From contig MZGO01000033.1 in the NCBI GenBank assembly GCA_002084985.1, positions 1 to 10,348 on the forward strand: a DNA stretch of 10,348 nucleotides. The letters run 5' to 3'. Shown piece after piece: positions 1 through 7,251 of the stretch. The translations under genes and the position numbers were made by a program. The notes beneath the pieces are model-generated. The model was not told the origin of the DNA, did not search any database, and was given only the letters and a program-made list of their open reading frames with translations. The first letter of the stretch is position 1, and each line of letters opens with the position of its first letter. Origin of the DNA: Thermotoga sp. 4484_232 (lineage in GTDB: Bacteria; Thermotogota; Thermotogae; Thermotogales; Thermotogaceae).

Positions 1-1172
1 CCTGTCGCTATGGATGCACCGATTGCACCGTATTTTGGTACCAGAATGACGTTTCCTGTGAAATTCAAAAGGGCTGTCAAGCCCGTTATCAGAGTATGAA
101 ACTCCGTTCTTCTCTTAAGAGAGATTCCTATACCGGTTACCGTGGAAATGGTCGTCATGACAGGTATCAGAACCAGGAATGGCATGACGACAGCAGATTC
201 TCTGTAGCTGGGTGCCAGAATCATGACTATGATGAATCTCATAAGAGAGACTGAAACCGCTGCGAGACTCATAACTCCCACAACCATCTTTGATGCTTCA
301 ACGAACTTTTCCCTATCCACACCTCTCTCATACCATCTGAAAGCAATTGGCCACCAGAAATTCGAAAAGGCCCCTCTCAATATTCCTAAGGCAGACACCA
401 CTTTATAGCCTGCCGAGTAAATCCCAACTTCGTTGAAATCTGCCCATTTTCTAAGAGCGACTCTATCCATAGAACTCACGATCCAACTGAATATAACGTT
501 AGGTATCAGTGGGAGGGAATATCTAAAAGCTCCTTTTATAATGCGTTCATCTAACTTGAAATCGAATTTCCAGTATTTTCTGTTCAAAAACGTTCCAAAG
601 ATTGAAGAAAATACGACGGACAGAAAGCTGGATAGAATGATTCCCTCGTAATTTCTCTTGAAAAAGATCAGGATGATTATAACCGATCCAGCATAAACAC
701 AGTTTTTGAGAAAAACGAGCAGTGAGTATGACAAACTTCTGTGCTCGGCTATAAGCATTATGTTGTTGAGGTTTTCAACGTTTGTAAGAAGCGATTGAAG
801 TATCAGAAGCAGGATAAGGTAAGGTTTGTATTCTCTGAAGATGATCAGAGAAGCTGTCCTTCTTAGAAGCCACAGAATCAGAGAGAAAAAGAGTAAACTC
901 AGAAGCGATATCACGAATACGTTGAACAAAACCTCCCTTTTCCTATCGGTAACCGGAAATTCCCTACTCAGGTAAGATCCCATAGCAAGACTCGCAACGC
1001 CGAAGAATATTCCCTGAGATAGGAAGTACATGGATGCTTTTCCCATATTTTCCGGGTCGACAAGCCATGTTGTTACAGGCACGGTGATGAATGATAGGAG
1101 CGATGAGAGGATAGGCCCCAGAGAGAAACCCAGGATTCTCTTTGATGCTCTTTCCAAACTTTCCACATCCAT
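1..1172 (-). CDS. Polysaccharide/oligosaccharide flippase, Wzx/MATE-like (partial, C-terminus outside window)
   Basis: The gene reads from an ATG at 1172 down to the left edge without a stop, giving 390 visible residues. It is a polytopic membrane protein with about eleven visible hydrophobic segments, for example residues 13-33, 47-67, 81-103, 118-140, 149-170 and 175-194. After a cytosolic linker comes a second half with the hallmark SLPLIPNVIFSW...SSMDR and GIYSAGYKV, and near the edge a PKYGAIGASIAT segment. These patterns are typical of polysaccharide biosynthesis (Wzx/MurJ/MATE superfamily) exporters, which flip lipid-linked glycans across the inner membrane. The start lies 7 bases after the stop of the upstream gene, with AAGGAG inside that gene's end (1186-1191) as a somewhat distant ribosome binding site. 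It is probably the last visible gene of the minus-strand operon. The substrate cannot be told from sequence. Family call is firm; the exact subfamily is not. Confidence 0.88.
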   Translation of the reverse strand, partial: MDVESLERASKRILGFSLGPILSSLLSFITVPVTTWLVDPENMGKASMYFLSQGIFFGVASLAMGSYLSREFPVTDRKREVLFNVFVISLLSLLFFSLILWLLRRTASLIIFREYKPYLILLLILQSLLTNVENLNNIMLIAEHRSLSYSLLVFLKNCVYAGSVIIILIFFKRNYEGIILSSFLSVVFSSIFGTFLNRKYWKFDFKLDERIIKGAFRYSLPLIPNVIFSWIVSSMDRVALRKWADFNEVGIYSAGYKVVSALGILRGAFSNFWWPIAFRWYERGVDREKFVEASKMVVGVMSLAAVSVSLMRFIIVMILAPSYRESAVVMPFLVLIPVMTTISTVTGIGISLKRRTEFHTLITGLTALLNFTGNVILVPKYGAIGASIAT

Positions 1173-1179
1173 TTCAGCA

Positions 1180-1974
1180 TCACTTCTCCTTTTCTATGAA
1201 CGATACGAAATGCTCGTAAGCTCCTCTCAGTTTCCTCAAAAAGCTTTCTATCCTATTTGAGAAATCCTCCTCTTTCAGAACTTCCTCTAGATTAAAACTC
1301 ATGGAGAGAAACGCTTTAAAAGGAACTCCTGAGAATCTTGTTTGAGGAAAGCCGTATTTTCTCCTCAGAAAAACTGCCATTTCATGAACTAAAGATGTCT
1401 CTTCACCAACCCATTCGGGCTTTTTAAGAAAAACGTGAACCCCGTCATCATCAATCAGTACGTCGTAAGAGGGGTTTTTATGTTTCAAGATGTCTAGAAT
1501 CTTTTTGAAGTCATCAGAGGATACCTTCTTCGCGTATCCAAAGTATTCTTCGCTTTTTACACACTCTCTCAACAACTCCTTTTTTATCCATTCATCATCA
1601 CCAAAAATGCTTAGAAATCTCGTTTTTATTGGAAGACGGAATATCCCGGCATCATGAGCAGTTACAGTTTCTTTGAACAAATCTTCAACAACTTCCTTCA
1701 GTACGTTAAGGTGAAAGCCCTCCGATCTGTAAATGGCTGAAGAGACCTTGAAAGGGTCTGAAAGGGATATGAAAATAATAATTCTCCCTTTCGCATTCAC
1801 CATTAGGGATACCGGAAGGGATGACTCGGGGAGTACCCTCTCCAGAAAAACATGCCTGTGATAGGTATCGAGTTTATCTTCCAGACCCTTTAGAACGTTC
1901 AGAGATTTTTTGGAATCGATTCTATCCACATACTTCGCCAAAATTGTTCCCACATCATCGGGTCCCAATATCAT
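1180..1974 (-). CDS. Unrecognised 264-residue cytosolic protein, third gene of the MoxR/VWA module
   Basis: I do not recognise this family. The protein has no signal peptide and no convincing membrane segment, so it is probably cytosolic. It is charged, with alternating predicted helices and strands. Visible patches include a strand-rich stretch around residues 52-72 (LPVSLMVNAKGRIIIFISL), a DDDGVHVFLKKPEW stretch near residues 175-190, and a Lys/Glu-rich C-terminal helix. No catalytic motif stands out. Its ATG overlaps the stop of the VWA gene by four bases (ATGA, 1971-1974), with GGTGGTGAT just upstream as ribosome binding site, so it is translationally coupled to the VWA and ATPase genes. 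By position it may be an adaptor, substrate or assembly partner for the MoxR/VWA pair. That is inference from gene order only. Confidence 0.8.
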   Translation of the reverse strand: MILGPDDVGTILAKYVDRIDSKKSLNVLKGLEDKLDTYHRHVFLERVLPESSLPVSLMVNAKGRIIIFISLSDPFKVSSAIYRSEGFHLNVLKEVVEDLFKETVTAHDAGIFRLPIKTRFLSIFGDDEWIKKELLRECVKSEEYFGYAKKVSSDDFKKILDILKHKNPSYDVLIDDDGVHVFLKKPEWVGEETSLVHEMAVFLRRKYGFPQTRFSGVPFKAFLSMSFNLEEVLKEEDFSNRIESFLRKLRGAYEHFVSFIEKEK

Positions 1975-3152
1975 TTCAAGATCACCACCGAGCTTTTTCC
2001 GTAGACTCTTCTCGCCTCTTCTACAAAATCCTTGTTGTGAAACTTTGATAGAACAAATAATACCCTCCTTTTAACCATGGGAAGGTCAACGTGACCGTCT
2101 GTGAAGATGATTTTCCCTTCAACCTTCAATTTACTCTCCACATAATTCACAGCAGGTTGAAGATCCGTTTCCCCTCCACCTATTATCTCAAAATCCTTCC
2201 AGTCCCCTTTTCTATACTTCATAACCATCTGAACACTTTTATCCACCTGTACTAACCAGAAATCTGTTTCCAGAACTTTCGCTATTTTCTCCACTTCTGA
2301 TAGAAACTCACCTATCTCTTCTTCTATGATACTCCCACTTGTATCGAGAATAACGGCTATGTTTGGGAGGTATTCGTTCTTCCACCCTGGAAGGTGGTCG
2401 TATCTCCTATTCGGTCTGAAAAGAGTTGTGTACCTTTCACCGATGACGGACACTCCAACAAATCTTCTGAGAATGGTTTTCCAGTTCAATATGGGTCTTT
2501 TGAGAAGTATCTCGACATTTCTCTTAACGCCTGATGGAATTTCGGATTCATAGATGTTGAAAGCTCTCCCAATTTTATCTTTAGTAAGCTCCAATATCAT
2601 CTCAACAGGCATCTCCGAGTCGTACAGTCCTTCATGTGAATCAACTTCTTCTCTAAGTTCAGAGACCGTTTCCACATCGAACCTTCCTTTCTTTTCAAAT
2701 TCCTCAAGCATCCAAGCATGGTACACCTCGGCACTTTCTCCTATCATCCAAGCGGGAGGAACTGCAAACACCACATCGTTATCCGTTCCATGACCTTCTT
2801 CCACGAGGACGTTTAAAGGAACACCAAAAGCATCTAGCTCAGGAATGTATTGATTTATCGAAGCATCCATCGCAAGATCCCAAATCTTCTTGTCCCTGCT
2901 GTTTTTTGGCCTTATGAGAAAGTGTTGATTTATAACGTGCATGATTTCGTGTATTAACAACGCCTCTACCATCCTGATGTCTTTCTTCTCGAGTTTTTCC
3001 TTGTTGTAATACAAAACCAAATCTCCTTCCTTGGAGAAGGATAACTTCAGATTCCTGATTTTTTTATCGGGAATGAATTTCATTCCCATGAGAATGTAAT
3101 GGTAGAATGGACTCTTCTTCCCTATGGAAAGAATGGCATCTTGAAGCTTCAT
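1971..3152 (-). CDS. Metallopeptidase-like VWA protein (COG3864 / DUF2201 type)
   Basis: This 393-residue protein combines two domains. The N-terminal half carries a zincin motif HEIMH at 68-72, followed by WDLAMDASIN (91-100), where D96 is in the position of the third ligand seen in this family, then AEVYHAWM (141-148) and DSHEG (171-175). A WKTILRRF segment (224-231) links to a C-terminal VWA-like domain with a MIDAS-type signature: D270-T-S-G-S274, GGGETD ending at D330, and TDG at 351-353. This is the arrangement of the predicted metal-dependent peptidases encoded next to MoxR ATPases. Length is normal for the family. No signal peptide is present, so it should act in the cytosol, probably as the client-binding partner of the ATPase. 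Its ATG overlaps the ATPase stop by four bases (3149-3152), with GAGGG about 10 bases upstream. Whether it cuts peptides or only uses the fold for binding is not settled by sequence. Confidence 0.9.
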   Translation of the reverse strand: MKLQDAILSIGKKSPFYHYILMGMKFIPDKKIRNLKLSFSKEGDLVLYYNKEKLEKKDIRMVEALLIHEIMHVINQHFLIRPKNSRDKKIWDLAMDASINQYIPELDAFGVPLNVLVEEGHGTDNDVVFAVPPAWMIGESAEVYHAWMLEEFEKKGRFDVETVSELREEVDSHEGLYDSEMPVEMILELTKDKIGRAFNIYESEIPSGVKRNVEILLKRPILNWKTILRRFVGVSVIGERYTTLFRPNRRYDHLPGWKNEYLPNIAVILDTSGSIIEEEIGEFLSEVEKIAKVLETDFWLVQVDKSVQMVMKYRKGDWKDFEIIGGGETDLQPAVNYVESKLKVEGKIIFTDGHVDLPMVKRRVLFVLSKFHNKDFVEEARRVYGKSSVVILK

Positions 3153-4210
3153 TTTACTATATCCCTCAAGAATTTCTCAATTTCGGGATCTTGAGAAAGG
3201 TACTCCAAGACATTGTCGAAAATGTCTGATTTATCATCGTTCTTCGTGGAGGCATCGACTATGAACCTTAGAATCCCATAGAAGGACTCCTTGGGCATGT
3301 GCTGAGAGAGTTTTGACAGGTTTTTCGCTATTGTCTTTTCCCTTCCTTCTATTCTGGATCTATCCACTTTTGAGAAGAAGTCTATGATCCTTAAGACTAG
3401 AGAATTTATGAGATGAAGATCTTTCGGTACGTTCACATCTCCATTGAACAGAACGGTATCGACAGACGGTATCTGTGAACCTTTCAAATACGTATCGTAG
3501 AAAGCTTTCGCAGCTTCTGGACCAACTATTCCTGCAGCAAGTATATATCCGTACTTTTTCCTCTCATCCTCCGATAAAATTCTCAGGACATTGGAAAGCT
3601 TATACCAACTTCTTGGACTCGGTTTTAAAGTGGTCTTTAGAGACATTGAATATTCACTGAATAAAAACTCTGGGTACTTTCTTATGAACTCTATTACCTC
3701 ATCCGCTACTTTCATTCTCTCTGCCCATTCGACCCACTCTCTGGGATCAGGAGACACCTCTATTATGAAAAATCTCGATATGAAAGCTGGATCCGTTATT
3801 AAATCCGCCTGGTCGTACTCCTCATCTGGTGGATTCATCGCAGCCATTATCCAGGTTCCTTCAGGAAGAACATGATTGTGAATCCTTTTATCTATTATGA
3901 GCTGCATGATGGCGTTCCTTATGGATCTGTGAGCCCTGTTTATCTCGTCCAGAAATATTATCACCCTTCCATCTTCAGGCCACCAATCCGGTTTCAAGAA
4001 GATGGTCCTGTCTTCTCCCCTGGATGGCAACCCTATGAGGTCACCAGGTTCCATCTGAGAGAGTATGAGTATTATGAGCCTTCTCCCAGTCTCATTCGCT
4101 ATTTCCCTTGCTATATCCGTCTTTCCCACACCAAAATGTCCTATCAGGAGAGGCACTTCTCCAGCTTCCATTATCTTTCTCACAAGGTACTTCGCTTCAG
4201 AGACGTTCAT
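3149..4210 (-). CDS. MoxR-family AAA+ ATPase
   Basis: A 353-residue AAA+ protein of the MoxR group. Visible motifs are Walker A GHFGVGKT at 24-31, Walker B IIFLDEIN with D88 and E89, sensor 1 N126 in AAMNPP, a probable arginine finger R146 in ISRF, and a sensor-2-like SPRSW with R200. MoxR ATPases form ring complexes that remodel or activate partner proteins, usually together with a VWA protein encoded beside them. Here the VWA gene follows with an ATGA overlap, which fits. The start at 4210 is well supported by GGAGGT at 4218-4223, seven bases away. The gene begins 22 bases after the mannosidase stop, so it probably belongs to the same transcript. The C-terminal third (about 215-353) is helical and not diagnostic. 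All ATPase residues look intact. Confidence 0.93.
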   Translation of the reverse strand: MNVSEAKYLVRKIMEAGEVPLLIGHFGVGKTDIAREIANETGRRLIILILSQMEPGDLIGLPSRGEDRTIFLKPDWWPEDGRVIIFLDEINRAHRSIRNAIMQLIIDKRIHNHVLPEGTWIMAAMNPPDEEYDQADLITDPAFISRFFIIEVSPDPREWVEWAERMKVADEVIEFIRKYPEFLFSEYSMSLKTTLKPSPRSWYKLSNVLRILSEDERKKYGYILAAGIVGPEAAKAFYDTYLKGSQIPSVDTVLFNGDVNVPKDLHLINSLVLRIIDFFSKVDRSRIEGREKTIAKNLSKLSQHMPKESFYGILRFIVDASTKNDDKSDIFDNVLEYLSQDPEIEKFLRDIVK

Positions 4211-4232
4211 GCCTTCTACCTCCGTTTCTATA

Positions 4233-6905
4233 TTAAATCACCTTTATGGTCTTCATACCACCTGGATTGATCCAGGTCATGACTGTTCCACCTTTAACCT
4301 CCAGATTCTTCAAATGTTTTTCAAGAGAGTTGACCTCCTCTGCCTTTTCAAAAAACCAGGATGGTTCTAAAGATACTCTCCCACCATTGTAGGAGTAATC
4401 GACCAACCTTACTATCACCCCATCGCCATCTTCTGCCATTTTTACGGTAGTAACGTAGGCACCATCAACTTTGAGGAAACTCCTAACTTCCTTCGCAAGC
4501 TTTATCTCCATCGGTATGAGAGGAAGATTCAACTTCAAGGATTCCTCTATAACTCCTCCCCTCCAATCACCATCATGGATATAGATTGAATATATGAATT
4601 CTTGTTTTCCAACATCAGCCTCAGGATAAGGATAAACAGGAGATCTCAACAGCGAAAGCTTCATAACACTCCCTTCAACTGAATGACCGTATTTGGAATC
4701 ATTGAGAACTGCAACTCCCCATATACCATTCGAAAGATCCATCCATTTGTGAGCAGGTACTTCAAATTTTGCCATCTCCCATGATGTGTTACGAGCGGTG
4801 GGACGCTGGATAACACCGTACGGTATATCAAAACTTGCCCATCTCGATCTCAGATTCACAGGGAAGAGTACCCTTAGGATCTTCCTTCTTTCCCTCCAAT
4901 CCACCTTGGTTATGAAATCTATTCTCCTCGATCTGGATCTTATTACCATGAACTGCTCTATCCTGCTATTATTGTATGTTCCCGTCAGTCTGTAAATGAC
5001 GACGTGAGGGCCTGAGCTCATTAGCTCAATGTTTTCAAAAACAATCCGCTCACACGATCTTTCAACATCGTATTGAACATCCCACGCATCCCAATTTCTT
5101 GGTACATCGTCACAGATAACCAGAACGTTCCCTTCTCCACTGAAGACGTCTCTATCTCTATATTTGATATTCACACTTCCATTCTCATTTATTCTAATTT
5201 TGTAGAACTCGTTCTCAACGATGTTGTCCATCACTTTCAAATCGCTCTCCGGTATCAAAACACTTTCGGTTGTGTCGAAAACACTCACGGAGAATGGGTT
5301 CAGAATGATATCAGGATCTCTGAAAATAACCTTGTTCTCGAAAATATCCTGAGCCGGTATTATCTTTCCCATGATTTTCAAAGATTTGAAAACAGGACTT
5401 TCCAATATCAAATCCAATTCCACAGGGAACGGATGGGGATTGAAAACGACCAGTTTTCCAGAACCTTCTTCCGCCTTCGCCAGCACCTTTATTCCTTTTT
5501 CAATCAGTCTTTGAGATTTCTCAACAATCATTTTGAGCTCGTTGATGGCGACATCGTACACCTCCTTTATGCTTGATCCAGGGAGGATATCGTGAAATTG
5601 ATTTTTCAAGAGCATCTTCCACATCCTCTCTATTTCATCTCTGGGATAGCTCAATCCCTCCAGAACCTTTTCCATGGTCAGAACGAGTTCTAACGTGTAC
5701 AGTGCGAACTCCGCTTTTCTGTTGTACTTCTTAATATCAGAGAGAGTAGTGTAAGTTCCCCTGTGAAGTTCCAAATATAGCTCATCGTCCCATGCAGGAA
5801 GATCGTTCATGGAAAGGAAATCATCTTCTGGATCTTTCATGATTATTTCCGGTATTTTTGGAAATCCCTTCAAAACATCGTATGCTTTGATCATCTCTTC
5901 TGTGGGCCCTCCACCACCATCTCCGTAACCGAATATCAGCACACTGAAAGGTTTTTTCGATTTTTTGCTGTGCCATTCCCATTGCTTGACGATCTCTTCA
6001 ACAGAGAGTTTGTTCGTATATCCAAGAGTGTTTATTGCCTTTATCTCTGTTCCATCATCACCAATCCATAAGAACTGCTCGTGAGGAAAATCGTTGAGCT
6101 CGTTCCACGTGAGCTTCGTGGTGAGGAAGAATTCTACATCCGCAGATTTCATGATCTTGGGCAGAGTCCAGGGATATCCAAAAGTGTCTGGAAACCATGC
6201 TATTTTTATATCTTTACCATATTCCTTCAAGAAGAATCTTTTCCCGTAGAGGAACTGTCTCACCAGTGATTCGCCAGATGGTATGTTGCAATCACTCTCC
6301 ACCCATGTGCCACCTATCGGAATCCATCTTCCCTCATCCACAAATCTTTTGATTTTGCTGTACAAAAACGGATCCATCTCTTTGATATCCTCATACATTT
6401 GAGCAGAGCTCTGAACGTAGACAAAATTTTTGAATCTTTCCAGGAAATTGACCATAGTTGAGAATGTCCTGAGGATCTTTCTCCTGGTTTCTTCAAAAGG
6501 CCACAGCCAGGCGTAATCTATGTGTGAATGACCAAATACCACCATTTTCCCATAGTTTGGGAACAATTCTTTCAATTTTCTCAACCTCTTAAGTAGCTCT
6601 TCTCCTCCTCTCAATAGAACTTTGCGATACTCTTCAGGAAGTGGTATCGGCTGATTATCTGGAGGAGAAGACCAAAGATTCTTGAAAATCTTTGAAAGAG
6701 TAGGATTTTCATAAGTGTTTCTGAAGTATACATCTATAGAGGAAGGAAGCCTTACGCTGTAAAAGTATTCCTCGATCAGTCTTTCTAGTTCATGTACAAG
6801 ATCTTTATCGTCGCACGTTGCATAAAAGGCTATAAGATTCTTTAGTAGAATGCAGAGCTTCTCGATCTCCCATTCAACTTCACCAAGGATTCTCCCCCGA
6901 ACCAC
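4233..6905 (-). CDS. Alpha-mannosidase, GH38, catalytic and C-terminal part (frame-disrupted 5' end)
   Basis: The 890-residue ORF holds an essentially complete GH38 catalytic domain. GHSHIDYAWLWPFEE (125-139) gives the zinc ligands H128 and D130; WFPDTFGYPW (238-246) gives D240 as nucleophile and zinc ligand; YGDGGGGPT (327-335) is a candidate acid/base region; NQFHDILPGSS (435-445) gives zinc ligand H438. The C-terminal sandwich of the family follows to the end. The enzyme would hydrolyse alpha-linked mannosides; no signal peptide is seen, so it is probably cytosolic. The only start for this frame is a GTG at 6905 with no good ribosome binding site, and the usual N-terminal domain lies upstream in another frame (7135-6842). 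I therefore read this as the main part of a split gene. Joined length is about 967 residues, somewhat short for GH38 proteins of this kind, usually near 1000. Family assignment is firm; whether an active enzyme is made is uncertain. Confidence 0.9.
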   Translation of the reverse strand: MVRGRILGEVEWEIEKLCILLKNLIAFYATCDDKDLVHELERLIEEYFYSVRLPSSIDVYFRNTYENPTLSKIFKNLWSSPPDNQPIPLPEEYRKVLLRGGEELLKRLRKLKELFPNYGKMVVFGHSHIDYAWLWPFEETRRKILRTFSTMVNFLERFKNFVYVQSSAQMYEDIKEMDPFLYSKIKRFVDEGRWIPIGGTWVESDCNIPSGESLVRQFLYGKRFFLKEYGKDIKIAWFPDTFGYPWTLPKIMKSADVEFFLTTKLTWNELNDFPHEQFLWIGDDGTEIKAINTLGYTNKLSVEEIVKQWEWHSKKSKKPFSVLIFGYGDGGGGPTEEMIKAYDVLKGFPKIPEIIMKDPEDDFLSMNDLPAWDDELYLELHRGTYTTLSDIKKYNRKAEFALYTLELVLTMEKVLEGLSYPRDEIERMWKMLLKNQFHDILPGSSIKEVYDVAINELKMIVEKSQRLIEKGIKVLAKAEEGSGKLVVFNPHPFPVELDLILESPVFKSLKIMGKIIPAQDIFENKVIFRDPDIILNPFSVSVFDTTESVLIPESDLKVMDNIVENEFYKIRINENGSVNIKYRDRDVFSGEGNVLVICDDVPRNWDAWDVQYDVERSCERIVFENIELMSSGPHVVIYRLTGTYNNSRIEQFMVIRSRSRRIDFITKVDWRERRKILRVLFPVNLRSRWASFDIPYGVIQRPTARNTSWEMAKFEVPAHKWMDLSNGIWGVAVLNDSKYGHSVEGSVMKLSLLRSPVYPYPEADVGKQEFIYSIYIHDGDWRGGVIEESLKLNLPLIPMEIKLAKEVRSFLKVDGAYVTTVKMAEDGDGVIVRLVDYSYNGGRVSLEPSWFFEKAEEVNSLEKHLKNLEVKGGTVMTWINPGGMKTIKVI

Positions 6906-7135
6906 AAATCCAGGTATACACCACCCTCTGGAAGATCCTTCGAGAGAACGATTTCTCTTGAGAATCTAACAGGGAACCTGGTGGAATCCCAGGTGAACCC
7001 CACATCCACTTTCCTGGTGAGAGAATTATCCGAGAAATTCCATCCATCCAACTTTTCCCTGTGAATCACGATCCATTGAACTATTTCATCCAGTTTCTTC
7101 TCATATATTCTCACTTTTTCTTTTCTTGAGAGCAT
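6842..7135 (-). CDS. N-terminal fragment of the GH38 alpha-mannosidase, separated by a frame change
   Basis: A 97-residue ORF starting at ATG 7135, preceded by AAAGGAGGT about 10 bases upstream, the strongest ribosome binding site at this end of the operon. Its sequence fits the N-terminal domain of bacterial GH38 enzymes: a leading helix (RIYEKKLDEIVQW), then DVGFTWDSTRFPVRFSREI, and VYLDLWFGGESLVKLNG, where GGESLVxxNG is a family hallmark. After that motif (about 6869) it runs into eight unrelated residues and a stop. The catalytic ORF continues in the -1 frame and overlaps it by 64 bases. An ATG inside the ribosome binding region (just after GGAGGT) is out of frame and too close to be used. 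This is best read as the true 5' end of the mannosidase gene, not as an independent small gene. Confidence 0.8.
   Translation of the reverse strand: MLSRKEKVRIYEKKLDEIVQWIVIHREKLDGWNFSDNSLTRKVDVGFTWDSTRFPVRFSREIVLSKDLPEGGVYLDLWFGGESLVKLNGRSRSSAFY
6869..6905 (-). other. Probable frame-change / deletion joint in the mannosidase gene
   Basis: The reading must pass from the frame of the N-terminal ORF to the -1 frame of the catalytic ORF within this interval, which includes a run of five G (minus strand; C5 at 6894-6898). One added base would restore continuity. The family's N-terminal domain usually has some 50 further residues between the GGESLVxxNG motif and the helical linker, which are absent here, so a small deletion that also shifted the frame is as likely as a single-base change. 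Sequencing error cannot be excluded. Confidence 0.6.
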
Positions 7136-7182
7136 CTTCGGGCATACCTCCTTTTCAAATCTACAAGTTAGATATTACCATC

Positions 7183-7201
7183 TTTCCTCGCTGTTAGGAA
7201 A
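7183..7201. promoter_or_regulatory. Candidate operator 1: inverted repeat TTTCCT-N7-AGGAAA
   Basis: A perfect 6-bp inverted repeat with a 7-base spacer lies in the divergent intergenic region. It shares the core TTC/GAA geometry (two TTC and GAA half-site cores, 11 bases apart when counted from the centre) with the neighbouring repeat only loosely: the outer positions match TT at -8/-7 and AA at +7/+8. It overlaps the place where a -35 region would fall for a weak minus-strand -10 (TAATAT, complement of 7172-7177). This looks like a binding site for a dimeric regulator; the regulator is unknown. Confidence 0.4.
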
Positions 7202-7203
7202 CC

Positions 7204-7220
7204 TTCTATAGGTGATAGAA
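7204..7220. promoter_or_regulatory. Candidate operator 2: inverted repeat TTCTAT-N5-ATAGAA
   Basis: A second perfect 6-bp inverted repeat, with a 5-base spacer, begins two bases after the first. The two centres (7192 and 7212) are 20 bp apart, about two helical turns, so two dimers could bind the same DNA face. It overlaps the only plausible plus-strand -10 elements, TATAGG (7207-7212) and TAGAAT (7216-7221), as expected for a repressor site. No convincing -35 was found. Confidence 0.4.
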
Positions 7221-7227
7221 TCCTTAC

Positions 7228-7242
7228 GGGGGTGATAACATA
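7228..7242 (+). promoter_or_regulatory. Ribosome binding site GGGGGTGAT followed by an apparent ATA start codon
   Basis: GGGGGTGAT (7228-7236) is a near-perfect anti-16S match. An in-frame ATA at 7240 sits at ideal spacing (5 bases from GGTG) and is followed by AAG AAG CTT TTG ATG, giving a textbook signal-peptide start (x-K-K-L-L-M-F-L-L-L). The next usable starts, TTG 7252 and ATG 7255, are 17-20 bases from this site and lose the two lysines. An ancestral ATG mutated to ATA, or a true ATA start, explains the layout best. Confidence 0.55.
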
Positions 7243-7251
7243 AAGAAGCTT

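Noticed and set aside
3872..4270. Plus-strand open frame of 132 codons opposite the MoxR gene
   Set aside because: The opposite strand carries Walker A and Walker B motifs with a clear start; this frame is incidental.
5073..5576. Plus-strand open frame of 167 codons opposite the mannosidase gene
   Set aside because: It is antisense to well-conserved GH38 sequence, has no ribosome binding site of note and no recognisable domain; it is a shadow frame.
6894..6898. Programmed -1 frameshifting at the G5 run in the mannosidase gene
   Set aside because: The context does not match an X-XXY-YYZ slippery heptamer, no downstream stimulatory hairpin was evident, and part of the N-terminal domain seems absent, so mutation or sequence error is simpler.
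7136..7251. Clear sigma-70 promoters in the divergent region
   Set aside because: Only isolated -10-like hexamers (TAGAAT, TATAGG, and TAATAT on the minus strand) were found, with no good -35 at correct spacing, so no promoter is called as a feature.
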